Assembly: GCF_021538895.1 (NCBI RefSeq)
Contig: NZ_JADDRL010000056.1
Span: forward strand, 1-58,085
Direction of reading: 5' to 3'
Source: Streptomyces olivochromogenes
GTDB taxonomy: Bacteria > Actinomycetota > Actinomycetes > Streptomycetales > Streptomycetaceae
DNA: 58,085 nucleotides
Made by a program: the position numbers and the translations under genes. Below the pieces are notes generated by a model, which was not told the DNA's origin, did not search any database, and saw only the letters and a program-made list of their open reading frames with translations. Numbering within the stretch: the first letter of the stretch is position 1; every line of letters starts with the position of its first letter. Below, in pieces: positions 35,985 to 44,698 of this stretch.

Positions 35985-38480
35985 ATGGACCCGAACAACC
36001 CGGGACCCGAGGGGTACGGCCACGACGGTGACGGCCACACGCCGCGCCAGCGCCCGCCCAGGGAATCCCTCACATCCGACTTCGGCCAGAGCACACCGGC
36101 GCTCGCCCGCACGGTGCAGCTCGTCTCCGGCGACTACCTGCTGACCGTCAACCCGGTCGACGGCAGCGAGATCGAGGCCTGCCCACCCGGAGAGCGACCA
36201 GGCAGGCCGCAGAAGCTCACCGCCGCCGAACGCGCCGAGACCGAGCGCGTCGCCCGGCCGCCCGTCCCGCCCGGCCCCGCGCTGCCGGTGCTCCCTCTGC
36301 TGGAGCGCCAGGACGAGCGCGAGAGCCTCGTACGGCTGCTCGCCCGCGGCCGCTCCGTCCGTCTCACCGGCCCGGCCGGCTCGGGCCGCACCGCGCTCCT
36401 CGACCTCGTCGCCGAGGACTGCTCCGACCTCGCCCCCGACGGCGTGGTCCGCCTCAGCGGCTTCCACCGCACCCCGGACGACCTGCTCCACGACCTCTTC
36501 TACGCCGTCCACAACGCGCCCCTGCACCGGCCGGACAAGGACGAACTGCTCGCACTGGTCCGGGAGATCGGCGCGGTCGTCGTCCTCGACGACGTCGAGT
36601 TCGGCGGCGCCGGCCTCGACGAGCTCCTCGACGCCACCCCCGAGTGCGCCTTCCTGATCGGCGCCACCCCGGACGTGCCCGCGCCGTCCGCGGACTCGGA
36701 CGTCGAGGAGGTCGTGCTCGGCGGACTCGACCGGGCCGTGGGCGTGGACATCCTGGAGCGCGCCGTCGGCCGCGTCCTGACCGAGGAGGAGGCCAACTGG
36801 GCGGGCGACCTCTGGTTCGAGTCCGAGGGCCTGCCCCTGCGGTTCGTCCAGGCCGGTGCCCTGCTGCGGCAGCGCGACCAGCTGCGGGCCAGCACCGGCG
36901 CGGTGGACGAGTACGGCGTCTTCGAGGACGTACGGCCCCCGGTCGACGCCCCGCTCGACGCGGCCGCCGAGGACGGCGAGGAGATCCCGCTCCCCTCGCT
37001 CGGCGAGGCCGCCGCGCCCGCCCCGCTGCTCGCCTCCCGGCTCAGCACCTCCGCCCGCACCACCCTGCGCTTCGCCGTCGCCCTGGGCGGCGAGGTGCCG
37101 CACCAGGCGCATCTGCCCGCGCTGGTCGGCGACACCCACGCGGACGCCGCGCTCGGCGAGCTGGCCGCCTGCGGACTGGTCACCCCGGTCGGCTCCCGCT
37201 ACCGCCTCGCGGCCGGCGTACAGGCCCAGCTGGAGACCGCCGGATACACCGACGACCTCGCCGCCGACGCCCTCACCGCCGCCCAGCACTACGCCTGGTG
37301 GGCAGGGCACCCCTCGGTCACCCCGGAGCGGGTGTGCGCCGAGGCCGACGCCGTGATCGCCGCGCTGACCGTCCTGGTGCCCGGGACCACGCCCTCGGCC
37401 GAGGGCGAGGAGTGCACCGCCGTCCAGCTCGCCCGCACGGCCGCGCCGGCCTTCGCCGCGGGTCTGCACTGGAGCGCCTGGGACCGGGTGCTGCGGGCCG
37501 GCGCCGAGGCCGCCCAGCTGTCCGGTGAGGTGTCCGAACAGGCCTACTTCCACCACGAGTTGGGCGTCCTCGCGCTCTGCGGCGGACAGTTCGAGCGGGC
37601 CCGCGCCGAACTGGAGGCCTCGATCGGCCTGCGCGGCGCCCTCGCCGACAAGCGCGGCACCGTCGCCGGCCGCCGCGCGCTCGCCCTGGTCGCCGACCGC
37701 ACGGGCGAGGTGCTGGGCCTCGGAGCCCTGGCCGGCGAGGAGATCCCCGACGCGCGGTACGAGGAGTCGGCCTCGCCGCCCGGCGGCATCCCCGCGGCCC
37801 ACCCGCTGTCGCGGCCGGCCGCCGGCGACCTCCTGGTGTCCCACCAGGCCTCGGTCTCGGCCCCGGCCTCGAAGCCCCAGGGCGGCCTGCGGCGCCTGGC
37901 CCGCCGCAACCTGGTCGCGGCCGGTTCCGGCGCCCTGCTCGCCGCCGTCCTCGGCACGGTCGTCACGCTCGGCATGACGTCGCAGAACAGCGCCGACAAC
38001 CCGGCCAACAATGTGAGCGTCAACCCGTCCGCCAGTGAGGGCACCGACGACGGCGGCCTCGGCGCGGACCCGAAGAAGGACGACGGAAGCGACGGCGACA
38101 CCGGGACGGCCACCAGCCGTCCGACGGATCCCGGTTCCGACGGGACGCTCGGCACCTCGGCGGACCCGGCCCAGCCCTCGGACGACCCGAGCGGCACGCA
38201 CAAGCCCGGCGGCGGGGGCCCGACGGGCAGGCCGACCACCAAGCCGCCGACGTCCAAGCCGCCCACGTCCAAGCCGCCGACCAGCAAGCCGCCGACGTCG
38301 AAGCCGCCGACGTCGAGCACGCCGACGCCCACGCCGTCCGGCACGCCCAGCCCGACGCCGTCGGCTTCGTCGAGCCCGTCCACCTCCGACTCGGCCAGTG
38401 GACCCGCCTCCAGCGCCCCGGCCGCGTCGAGCAGTTCGGCGGGCGCGCCGGGGAGCGGCGGCCCCGGTCCCGTCATCTGA
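35985..38480 (+). CDS. Large P-loop ATPase-like, single-span membrane protein with Thr/Pro-rich extracytoplasmic tail
   Basis: 831 residues from the ATG at 35985 (MDPNNPGPEGYGHDGDGH). Order: disordered N-terminus with a conserved-looking core VQLVSGDYLLTVNPVDGSEI (about 44-63); a P-loop NTPase with GPAGSGRT (129-136, Arg in place of the Walker A Lys) and VVVLDD (198-203); a helical middle (about 210-600) resembling STAND/AAA C-terminal and tetratricopeptide-like helices; one membrane span (about 643-664, preceded by basic RRLARRN); then a roughly 165-residue tail rich in Asp/Gly and Thr/Pro with about five PPTSK-type 5-residue repeats and a Ser/Pro end. No recognised family. A terminator follows at 38497. 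Confidence 0.8.
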   Translation: MDPNNPGPEGYGHDGDGHTPRQRPPRESLTSDFGQSTPALARTVQLVSGDYLLTVNPVDGSEIEACPPGERPGRPQKLTAAERAETERVARPPVPPGPALPVLPLLERQDERESLVRLLARGRSVRLTGPAGSGRTALLDLVAEDCSDLAPDGVVRLSGFHRTPDDLLHDLFYAVHNAPLHRPDKDELLALVREIGAVVVLDDVEFGGAGLDELLDATPECAFLIGATPDVPAPSADSDVEEVVLGGLDRAVGVDILERAVGRVLTEEEANWAGDLWFESEGLPLRFVQAGALLRQRDQLRASTGAVDEYGVFEDVRPPVDAPLDAAAEDGEEIPLPSLGEAAAPAPLLASRLSTSARTTLRFAVALGGEVPHQAHLPALVGDTHADAALGELAACGLVTPVGSRYRLAAGVQAQLETAGYTDDLAADALTAAQHYAWWAGHPSVTPERVCAEADAVIAALTVLVPGTTPSAEGEECTAVQLARTAAPAFAAGLHWSAWDRVLRAGAEAAQLSGEVSEQAYFHHELGVLALCGGQFERARAELEASIGLRGALADKRGTVAGRRALALVADRTGEVLGLGALAGEEIPDARYEESASPPGGIPAAHPLSRPAAGDLLVSHQASVSAPASKPQGGLRRLARRNLVAAGSGALLAAVLGTVVTLGMTSQNSADNPANNVSVNPSASEGTDDGGLGADPKKDDGSDGDTGTATSRPTDPGSDGTLGTSADPAQPSDDPSGTHKPGGGGPTGRPTTKPPTSKPPTSKPPTSKPPTSKPPTSSTPTPTPSGTPSPTPSASSSPSTSDSASGPASSAPAASSSSAGAPGSGGPGPVI
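38238..38318. repeat. Coding tandem repeat (15-bp units encoding PPTSK)
   Basis: About five 15-bp units, each close to AAGCCGCCGACGTCC, encode KPPTS repeats in the cell-surface tail of the P-loop protein. Such stalk-forming repeats often vary in number between strains. Confidence 0.8.
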
Positions 38481-38496
38481 GACCGGACAACGAGAA

Positions 38497-38524
38497 GGCC
38501 GGGTCCCCGTTCAGGGACCCGGCC
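38497..38524. terminator. Terminator between convergent P-loop gene and nucS
   Basis: A perfect 11-bp stem GGCCGGGTCCC (38497-38507) and GGGACCCGGCC (38514-38524) with loop CGTTCA. It lies between convergent genes and probably stops both. Confidence 0.85.
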
Positions 38525-38561
38525 CGCACAGCCGACCGGACGACTGTCCGCCGACTGTCCG

Positions 38562-39233
38562 TCAGAACAGGCGCAGCTTGTCGTCCTCGATGCCCCTGAG
38601 GGCGTCGTAGTCCAGGACCTGGCAGCCGATGCCCCGGTCCGTGGCGAGGACGCGGGCCTGCGGCTTGATCTCCTGGGCGGCGAAGACGCCACGGACGGGG
38701 GCGAGATGCGGATCGCGGTTCAACAGCTCCAGGTAGCGCGTGAGTTGCTCCACGCCGTCGATCTCGCCGCGCCGCTTGATCTCCACGGCGACGGTCTGCC
38801 CCTCGGCGTCCCGGCACAGGATGTCGACCGGGCCGATGGCGGTCATGTACTCGCGGCGGATCAGGGTGTAGCCGTCGCCGAGCGTCTCGATGCGGTCGGC
38901 GAGCAGCTCCTGGAGGTGCGCTTCCACGCCGTCCTTGATCAGGCCGGGGTCCACGCCGAGTTCGTGCGAGGAATCGTGGAGGACTTCCTCCATCGTGATG
39001 ATCAGCTTCTCGCCTGTTTTGTTGACGACAGTCCAGACGCCCTCTTCCTCGCCGGTCCCCTCCTTCAGCGTGCAGGGCGGCGACATCCAGTTGAGGGGCT
39101 TGTAGGCCCGGTCGTCCGCGTGGATGGAGACGCTGCCGTCCGCCTTGACCAGGATCAGGCGGGGAGCCGAGGGCAGGTGGGCGGTGAGCCGGCCGGCGTA
39201 GTCGACCGAGCACCGGGCAATGACGAGACGCAT
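38562..39233 (-). CDS. nucS: Mismatch-specific endonuclease NucS (EndoMS)
   Basis: Makes double-strand breaks at mismatches; in actinobacteria it provides non-canonical mismatch repair in place of MutS/MutL. 223 residues from the ATG at 39233 (MRLVIARCSVDYAGRLTAHL), the conserved start. N-terminal DNA-binding domain, then a PD-(D/E)XK nuclease: D137 in GPVDILCRD, E151 and K153 in VAVEIKRRG. The last residues KLRLF form the beta-clamp binding motif needed for activity in mycobacterial and archaeal homologues. No strong ribosome site is visible. Confidence 0.95.
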   Translation of the reverse strand: MRLVIARCSVDYAGRLTAHLPSAPRLILVKADGSVSIHADDRAYKPLNWMSPPCTLKEGTGEEEGVWTVVNKTGEKLIITMEEVLHDSSHELGVDPGLIKDGVEAHLQELLADRIETLGDGYTLIRREYMTAIGPVDILCRDAEGQTVAVEIKRRGEIDGVEQLTRYLELLNRDPHLAPVRGVFAAQEIKPQARVLATDRGIGCQVLDYDALRGIEDDKLRLF

Positions 39234-39531
39234 GGAGGGCAACGCTACTCGAAGTCCCGCCACCCTCGCGATTCGCCCACCCGACTCCCGTCACCGGCCT
39301 CGATCGAGACCCTTCGGGTCGCCCCTTTTACTTCGGAAACAGGCGTTCATCCCTGGCCGATTGTGTGCCCAATGGGATCGGCCCATGTGCGCAATCGCCT
39401 GGTGCGGTCACCGTCCGTTGCCTACCGTAGTGAACGGGAGGTCGCGATGCGTGTACTCAGCGTGTTCGGTATTGCGAACTCTCTTACCTGTCCGGCAACC
39501 CCTGCTGTTCGGGGGTGCGAGAGGAGTACCC

Positions 39532-39924
39532 ATGTCGCTCGACGTCTCACCGGCCCTACTCGAACAGGCCGAGCGAGGCGAGGTCGACGAAGCCGATTTC
39601 GTCGACTGCGTCCGGACCTCCCTGCCTTACGCATGGGAGATGATCAGCTCCCTGGTGGCCCAGCTGAAGGTGGACGGCGGAGAGTTCGCCGACAACCAGA
39701 CGCCTCCGCCGGACGAGCAGGCACGGGGCCAGCTGCTGCGCGCGCTCGCGAGTGATGCCATACGCGGCGCGCTGCAGCGGCACTTCGGTGTGCGGCTGGC
39801 CTTCCAGAACTGTCACCGGGTGGCGGTGTTTCCGGTGGACGCCTCGGTCGACGAGAGGCTGGCCCGCTTCACCTCGGTGCGCAGTCAGCTGCTGAACCAG
39901 TCCCCGGAGCTCCGGGACTGCTGA
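39532..39924 (+). CDS. SCO5389-family conserved protein of unknown function
   Basis: 130 residues from the ATG at 39532 after GAGAGGAG. Mostly helical; contains FVDCVRTSLPYAWEMISSLVAQLK and a Cys (NCHRVAVFPVDAS) near the end. No enzymatic motif. It is widely conserved in Streptomyces next to nucS. Its 3' end with the stop codon is part of a 22-bp tandem duplication. The 268 bp upstream contain no gene; GTTCG-N6-CGAAC at 39464-39479 is a possible operator. Confidence 0.85.
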   Translation: MSLDVSPALLEQAERGEVDEADFVDCVRTSLPYAWEMISSLVAQLKVDGGEFADNQTPPPDEQARGQLLRALASDAIRGALQRHFGVRLAFQNCHRVAVFPVDASVDERLARFTSVRSQLLNQSPELRDC

Positions 39925-39949
39925 CGCGGAGCTCCGGGACCGCTGACGC
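39906..39949. repeat. 2 x 22-bp tandem duplication at a gene end
   Basis: GGAGCTCCGGGACTGCTGACGC (one mismatch between copies) occurs at 39906-39927 and 39928-39949. The first copy contains the last codons and TGA of the SCO5389-like gene; the second is downstream. Confidence 0.9.
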
Positions 39950-40054
39950 AGTGAGCCGCATGCTTGCCGCTCCATACGCGGGAGGTGCAATCAGTACAGG
40001 GGCGGCAAGCTCTCCTCGCGACACGGGCCTCGACCGGCGCGGCGGGAGGATCCC

Positions 40055-41083
40055 TCAGCGGAGGTGGGGGAGGATCTCGGCGCCCAGCCGCCGTACGTTC
40101 TCCTCGGTCGCCGCCAGGTCTCCCGAGCCCTCGACGAGCAGGGCGAAGCGGGAGATGCCGGTCCGCTCCGAGGTCGCCGCGAGCCGGTCGGCACACAGGC
40201 GCGGGGTGCCCACCGGGTGCAGCCCGCAGAGCAGTTCGGTGTACGCCAGCGGGTCGCGCATCGAGCGGGTGCGGCCGTCCACGGTGACATGGGCCTCCAG
40301 GCCCTGCCTGAGCCAGCCCGGCATCGCCTTCAGCAGTGTCTCCGCCGCGTCGGTGCGCCGGTCGGCGATCTGGCAGACGCCGGCGGAGACATGTGCCGCG
40401 CCCGCGATCTCGTCCGGCGTTCGTCCCGCCGCACGCGCCAACTGCCGCCACAGGGCGACCATCTCGGCCTTCTCCTCGTCCCCGACGTGCATGCCGAGCA
40501 GCATCGGCAGCCCGCGTTCGGCCGCCAGCCGGACGCTCGCCGGCGAGGTGCAGGCCACGACGACCTCGGGGCCCGGGGTCTCCGTCAGCGCCTCGGAGGG
40601 GCGCGGGACCACCGGTACCTCGCGGAAGGAGAACCGTTCCCCCGTGGCCGACACCGACGGCTCGCGCAGCCAGCGCTGGAGCAGGTCGAGTGACTCCGGG
40701 AACCCGTGCTCGTACGCTTCGAGTCCCGGTCCGAACACCTCCAGGTCCACCCACGGGCCGCCGCGCCCCACGCCGAGCGTGAAGCGCCCGCCGCTCGTCA
40801 CGTGCAGCAGCGCGGCCTGCTCGCCGAGGGCCACGGGGTGGACGGTGGGCAGTACGCTGACCGCCGTGCCGACCCGGATACGGTGGGTGCGCCCCAGCAG
40901 TAACGCGGCGAGGGTGATAGCCGACGGGCATGTGCCGTACGGCACGAAGTGGTGCTCGGCCAGCCAGACCGCGTCCAGCCCCGCCTCCTCGGCGACCTCC
41001 GCCGAGCGGACCGCCCGGTGCAGTGCCTCCCCTTGGCCCTGGCCCGGGAACTGGGCCGCCAGCACAAAACTTCCGACGTGCAT
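40055..41083 (-). CDS. LLM-class flavin-dependent oxidoreductase (luciferase-like)
   Basis: 342 residues from the ATG at 41083 (MHVGSFVLAAQFPGQGQGEAL), with an AGGA site upstream; the long upstream open reading is spurious. TIM-barrel features of the luciferase-like monooxygenase family: AEEAGLDAVWLAEHHF, RTHRIRVGTAVSVLPTVHPVALGEQAALL, SGGRFTLGVGRGG. It presumably uses F420 or FMN; the substrate is unknown. It stands alone between the SCO5389-like gene and the zinc-ribbon gene, divergent from the latter. Confidence 0.9.
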   Translation of the reverse strand: MHVGSFVLAAQFPGQGQGEALHRAVRSAEVAEEAGLDAVWLAEHHFVPYGTCPSAITLAALLLGRTHRIRVGTAVSVLPTVHPVALGEQAALLHVTSGGRFTLGVGRGGPWVDLEVFGPGLEAYEHGFPESLDLLQRWLREPSVSATGERFSFREVPVVPRPSEALTETPGPEVVVACTSPASVRLAAERGLPMLLGMHVGDEEKAEMVALWRQLARAAGRTPDEIAGAAHVSAGVCQIADRRTDAAETLLKAMPGWLRQGLEAHVTVDGRTRSMRDPLAYTELLCGLHPVGTPRLCADRLAATSERTGISRFALLVEGSGDLAATEENVRRLGAEILPHLR

Positions 41084-41308
41084 CGCTCTTTTCCTGCTTC
41101 CCTTGGCTCCGACACGGAGCTCCCCCACCCGGCATAACCGGGCGACACGTGCCGAGGACACGGCCTGGCGAAGAGATTTGCGGATTGTCTGCAGAACCGG
41201 TCGCTCGGAAAGGGGACTTGTGCGGGTTGGTGCCCTTCGCGTACCCCCGTCCGGGCCGCGTAGGCTGGACTGAGCCCGTGCTTTCTGTAGAGCCCCGTGA
41301 GGTGTTCC

Positions 41309-41650
41309 GTGTCCCCGCGTCGCAACCGGCCCAAGGGCCCCCGTGAAGCGGACTCGTCCGGCCGCAGCGCCGAGGACGACCGCGTCGGCCGTTACGGCGG
41401 CTGGCAGTCCACGGAGAGCTGGCAGGGCGAGGAGTGGAGCGTGCGGCACGTGGCCGGGGCGAGCTCCGAGGGCAAGACGTACCGCTGCCCGGGCTGCGAC
41501 CAGGCGATCGCCTCCGGCGTCCCGCACGTGGTGGCCTGGCCGGAGCACGCGGGCGTCGACGACCGCCGGCACTGGCACAAGGCCTGCTGGAACGCGAAGG
41601 ACCGCCGCACCACGCGGGTGCAGCGGTCCCGTAACGCGCCGAGGTTCTAG
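41309..41650 (+). CDS. Small zinc-ribbon-like protein
   Basis: 113 residues starting at GTG 41309 (GAGG at 41299-41302). A disordered basic N-terminus (MSPRRNRPKGPREADSSGRS) is followed by a probable metal site: C60-P-G-C63, H73, and a second cluster with H88, H90 and C93 (HWHKACW). It ends in a basic tail RTTRVQRSRNAPRF. A nucleic-acid-binding or scaffold role is inferred from composition only. It converges with the ABC permease gene, 8 bp apart. Confidence 0.8.
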   Translation: MSPRRNRPKGPREADSSGRSAEDDRVGRYGGWQSTESWQGEEWSVRHVAGASSEGKTYRCPGCDQAIASGVPHVVAWPEHAGVDDRRHWHKACWNAKDRRTTRVQRSRNAPRF

Positions 41651-41658
41651 AGGCGGAC

Positions 41659-42543
41659 TCAGACGTCCCGGCTCTGCAGGAGCGCGTGGGCGCCGGCGTA
41701 CGCGGCCGCCGTCACGCCCAGGACGATCCACAGCGGGTCCCAGCCGGACGGGCCGGTGTCGCTCAGCGAGTTGGCGTAGAAGACGCTCAGCTGGTTCGGG
41801 ATCGAGTACTCCAGCAGGGCCTGGCGCACGTCCGCCAGCGACTGCGAGAACATGAACAGCGCGATCACCAGCGGGGCGAGCAGGAGCCCGATCATGATGG
41901 TGATGGCGCCCGCCGAGTGCCGGATGATCGAGCCGATGACCAGCGAGAGCAGGCCGAGCAGGGCGATGTAGAGGCTGATGCCGACCGTGCCCTTCAGCCA
42001 CTCCGCGCCGGACGGGTCCTTGATGCCGGTGCCGTCCAGCATCGAGACCTGCGTCATGGCGACGAACGAGGACGCGGCCAGGGTCACCACGAAGGCGACC
42101 ACGAAGAACACGATGCCCTTCGCCGCGAGCACCCGGCCCCGGCTGGGGCAGGCGGTCATCGTCGTACGGATCATGCCCGTGCCGTACTCCGAGGCCGTGG
42201 TCAGCACGCCGAGCGTGATGATGCACATGCTGCCCAGCAGCAGCCCGAAGAAGCCGAGGCCCAGCGGGCTCTGGCCGGACATGTCCGAGTCCGAGGCGTT
42301 GCTGCTGACCACGGCACCGGCCAGCAGGCCGATACCGACGACGAGCAGCACGAACACGCCGAGCGTCCACATCGTCGAACGCACCGACTTGATCTTCGTC
42401 CACTCGGACGCGAGCGCGTGCCCGAGGTGCGTCTTGACCACCGGGATCGGCGAGGTGTAACCGGCGTACGGCCCGCCGGGCGCCGCCTGCCAGTTCGGCG
42501 CGGCCTCGGCCGCCTGCGGCATGGGGGGCTGGTGGGTGCTCAT
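41659..42543 (-). CDS. ABC transporter permease (pair 1)
   Basis: 294 residues. A cytoplasmic N-terminus of about 60 residues (Gln/Pro/Ala-rich) is followed by ASEWTKIKSVRSTMWTLG, then six membrane spans; the signature SEYGTGMIRTTMTACP is typical of this actinobacterial ABC-2 subfamily. It overlaps the upstream ATPase by 4 bp (ATGA). It is paralogous to the permease at 43925-44695. Confidence 0.9.
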   Translation of the reverse strand: MSTHQPPMPQAAEAAPNWQAAPGGPYAGYTSPIPVVKTHLGHALASEWTKIKSVRSTMWTLGVFVLLVVGIGLLAGAVVSSNASDSDMSGQSPLGLGFFGLLLGSMCIITLGVLTTASEYGTGMIRTTMTACPSRGRVLAAKGIVFFVVAFVVTLAASSFVAMTQVSMLDGTGIKDPSGAEWLKGTVGISLYIALLGLLSLVIGSIIRHSAGAITIMIGLLLAPLVIALFMFSQSLADVRQALLEYSIPNQLSVFYANSLSDTGPSGWDPLWIVLGVTAAAYAGAHALLQSRDV

Positions 42544-43811
42544 CGGGCGTCCTCGGGCTTGGTCAGGTCGGCGGGAGCGGCGGTCTGCGCGGGCGCGGCG
42601 ACCGGGGCGGCGGACGGCTGCGGTGACGATTCGGCAGCCGGGGCGGCCGGGGCCTGGTTCCCGGGCGTCGCGTACGGGTTCGGTCCGCCGGCGGGCGCGC
42701 CGGGGGCGTACGGGCCGGGCGCGGCCGGACCGCCGTACGGGCCCGCGGGCGCGGCGCCCTGCGGCGGGGTGAACGGCTGGCCCCCCTGCTGGGGCGGCGG
42801 CGGGGCGTACCAGCCCGGCTGGCCCTGGCCCGGTACCGGCATCGGCGGCTGCGCGCCGGGCGGCAGCGGCTGCTGGAGGCCGGCCCGCTGGTCGATGGAG
42901 GAGCGGTAGTCCACGGCGCCCTGCGTCATCCGCATGTACGCCTCCTCAAGGGAGGCCTGGTGCGGCGACAGCTCCCACAGCCGGACGTCGGCGTCGTGCG
43001 CCAGGTCGCTGATGCGGGGGAGCGGCAGGCCCATGACGCGCAGCGCGCCGTCCTGCTCCGGCAGCACCTGCCCGCCCGCCTCGGTGAGCGCGGACGTCAG
43101 CTTCTCGCGCAGCTGGGGCTCGGTGTCGGGCGTCCGCACGCGGGCGAAGTCGGCCGAGTTCGCCGAGATGAAGTCCTTCACGCTCATGTCGGCGAGGAGC
43201 TGTCCGCGCCCGATCACGATGAGGTGGTCGGCGGTCAGCGCCATCTCGCTCATCAGGTGGCTGGAGACGAACACGGTCCGTCCCTCGGACGCCAGCGCCT
43301 TCATCAGGTTCCGCACCCAGAGGATGCCCTCGGGGTCGAGGCCGTTGACCGGCTCGTCGAACAGCAGGACCTGCGGGTCGCCGAGCAGCGCGGCCGCGAT
43401 GCCGAGGCGCTGTCCCATGCCGAGCGAGAAGCCCTTGGACCGCTTCTTCGCCACGTCCTGAAGGCCCACCACCCCGAGCACCTCGTCGACCCGGCGCTCC
43501 GGGATGCCCGACAGCTGGGCCAGGCAGAGCAGGTGGTTACGGGCGTGCCGGCCGCCGTGCACGGCCTTGGCGTCGAGCAGCGCGCCGACCTGACGCGGGG
43601 CGTTCGGCAGCTTGCGGTACGGGTAGCCGCCGATCGTCACCGTGCCCGACGTGGGGTTGTCCAGGCCGAGGATCATTCGCATGGTCGTCGACTTGCCGGA
43701 GCCGTTGGGCCCGAGGAAGCCGGTGACGGCCCCGGGCCGTACCTGGAAGGAAAGGTTGTAGACGGCGGTCTTGTCGCCGTAGCGCTTGGTCAGGCCGACA
43801 GCCTCGATCAT
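42540..43811 (-). CDS. ABC transporter ATP-binding protein with long Pro/Gly tail (pair 1)
   Basis: 423 residues from the ATG at 43811 (MIEAVGLTKRYGDKTAVYNL). Walker A GPNGSGKS (34-41), signature SLGMGQRLGIA (129-139; LSGGQ replaced by SLGMGQ), Walker B VLLFDEPVNGLDP. Residues about 308-423 form a Pro/Gly/Gln/Ala-rich tail absent from the pair-2 ATPase, probably disordered and of unknown role. It is close to identical in layout to the ATPase at 44699. Confidence 0.92.
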   Translation of the reverse strand: MIEAVGLTKRYGDKTAVYNLSFQVRPGAVTGFLGPNGSGKSTTMRMILGLDNPTSGTVTIGGYPYRKLPNAPRQVGALLDAKAVHGGRHARNHLLCLAQLSGIPERRVDEVLGVVGLQDVAKKRSKGFSLGMGQRLGIAAALLGDPQVLLFDEPVNGLDPEGILWVRNLMKALASEGRTVFVSSHLMSEMALTADHLIVIGRGQLLADMSVKDFISANSADFARVRTPDTEPQLREKLTSALTEAGGQVLPEQDGALRVMGLPLPRISDLAHDADVRLWELSPHQASLEEAYMRMTQGAVDYRSSIDQRAGLQQPLPPGAQPPMPVPGQGQPGWYAPPPPQQGGQPFTPPQGAAPAGPYGGPAAPGPYAPGAPAGGPNPYATPGNQAPAAPAAESSPQPSAAPVAAPAQTAAPADLTKPEDAR

Positions 43812-43924
43812 GCTCCGCACCCATCGAAAGGTTCAGGACAGCGGGGCACACGCCCCCGTAAGGGTTAGGAGGATAACCGGGCGCTGACGGTTCCGCCCAA
43901 GAGAGAGCAAAGCCGAAACCGGTC

Positions 43925-44695
43925 CTAGGCGTCCCGCTTCTTCAGCAGGATGTAGCCGCCGGTGAGGGCCGCGACCACCCACAGGCCCATGATGCCGAGG
44001 CCGCCCCAGGGGCCGTAGGGGGTGTCGTCGTCGACGCGGGGGACCACCTGCATGATGCGGCTGCCGGCCTGGTCCGGCAGGAACCGGCCGATCTTCTTCG
44101 TGGCGTCGACGTTGCCGAGGATGTTGGAGATCAGGAAGAAGAACGGCATCAGGATGCCGAGCGACAGCATGGGGGAGCGCAGCATCGAGGCGACGCCCAT
44201 CGAGAACATGGCGATGAGCGTCATGTACAGCCCGCCGCCGATCACCGCGCGCAGCACGCCCGGGTCGCCGATCTCCGTCCGGTGCGAACCGAGCAGCGAC
44301 TGCCCGAGGAAGAACGCGGCGAAGCTGGTCGCCATGCCGACGGCCAGGGCGAGCGCGGCCGCCACCGCGATCTTGCTGAACAGGAAGGTGGCCCGCTGCG
44401 GCACGGCCGCCAGCGAGGTGCGGATCATGCCGGTGCTGTACTCGTTCGACACCACGAGCACCCCGAACACGATCATCGCCAGCTGCCCGAGGGTCATGCC
44501 CGCGAAGCTGACGACGGTCGGATCGAAGTTGAGCCGCTCGCGCGCGGGCATCCTGTCGAACTGGCTCCGCGACAGGGCGGAGATCAGCATGCCGAGGGCG
44601 ACGGTGACGACCACCGCGAGGGACAGCGTCCACACGGTGGACGCCACGGACCGGATCTTCGTCCACTCGGACCTGATGACCTGGACGGCCGCCAT
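43925..44695 (-). CDS. ABC transporter permease (pair 2)
   Basis: 256 residues beginning MAAVQVIRSEWTKIRSVAST, six membrane spans, signature SNEYSTGMIRTSLAAVPQR. It lacks the N-terminal extension of the pair-1 permease. It starts 3 bp after its ATPase, so the two are coupled. The 113-bp gap to the pair-1 ATPase probably holds that unit's promoter. Confidence 0.9.
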   Translation of the reverse strand: MAAVQVIRSEWTKIRSVASTVWTLSLAVVVTVALGMLISALSRSQFDRMPARERLNFDPTVVSFAGMTLGQLAMIVFGVLVVSNEYSTGMIRTSLAAVPQRATFLFSKIAVAAALALAVGMATSFAAFFLGQSLLGSHRTEIGDPGVLRAVIGGGLYMTLIAMFSMGVASMLRSPMLSLGILMPFFFLISNILGNVDATKKIGRFLPDQAGSRIMQVVPRVDDDTPYGPWGGLGIMGLWVVAALTGGYILLKKRDA

Positions 44696-44698
44696 GGC

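Noticed and set aside
39464..39479. GTTCG-N6-CGAAC as a LexA (SOS) box near nucS
   Set aside because: The actinobacterial LexA box is CGAAC-N4-GTTCG, the opposite orientation and a different spacing.
39447..39755. Possible small protein starting ATG 39447 (MRVLSVFGIANSL) with GGGAGG upstream
   Set aside because: It runs out of frame into the SCO5389-like gene and turns into Arg-rich shadow sequence; the conserved gene starts at 39532 with a better site.
41084..42403. In-frame upstream extension of the flavin oxidoreductase (to 782 residues)
   Set aside because: The added part is antisense to the zinc-ribbon gene and out of frame with the ABC permease; family members start at MHVGSFVLAAQF.
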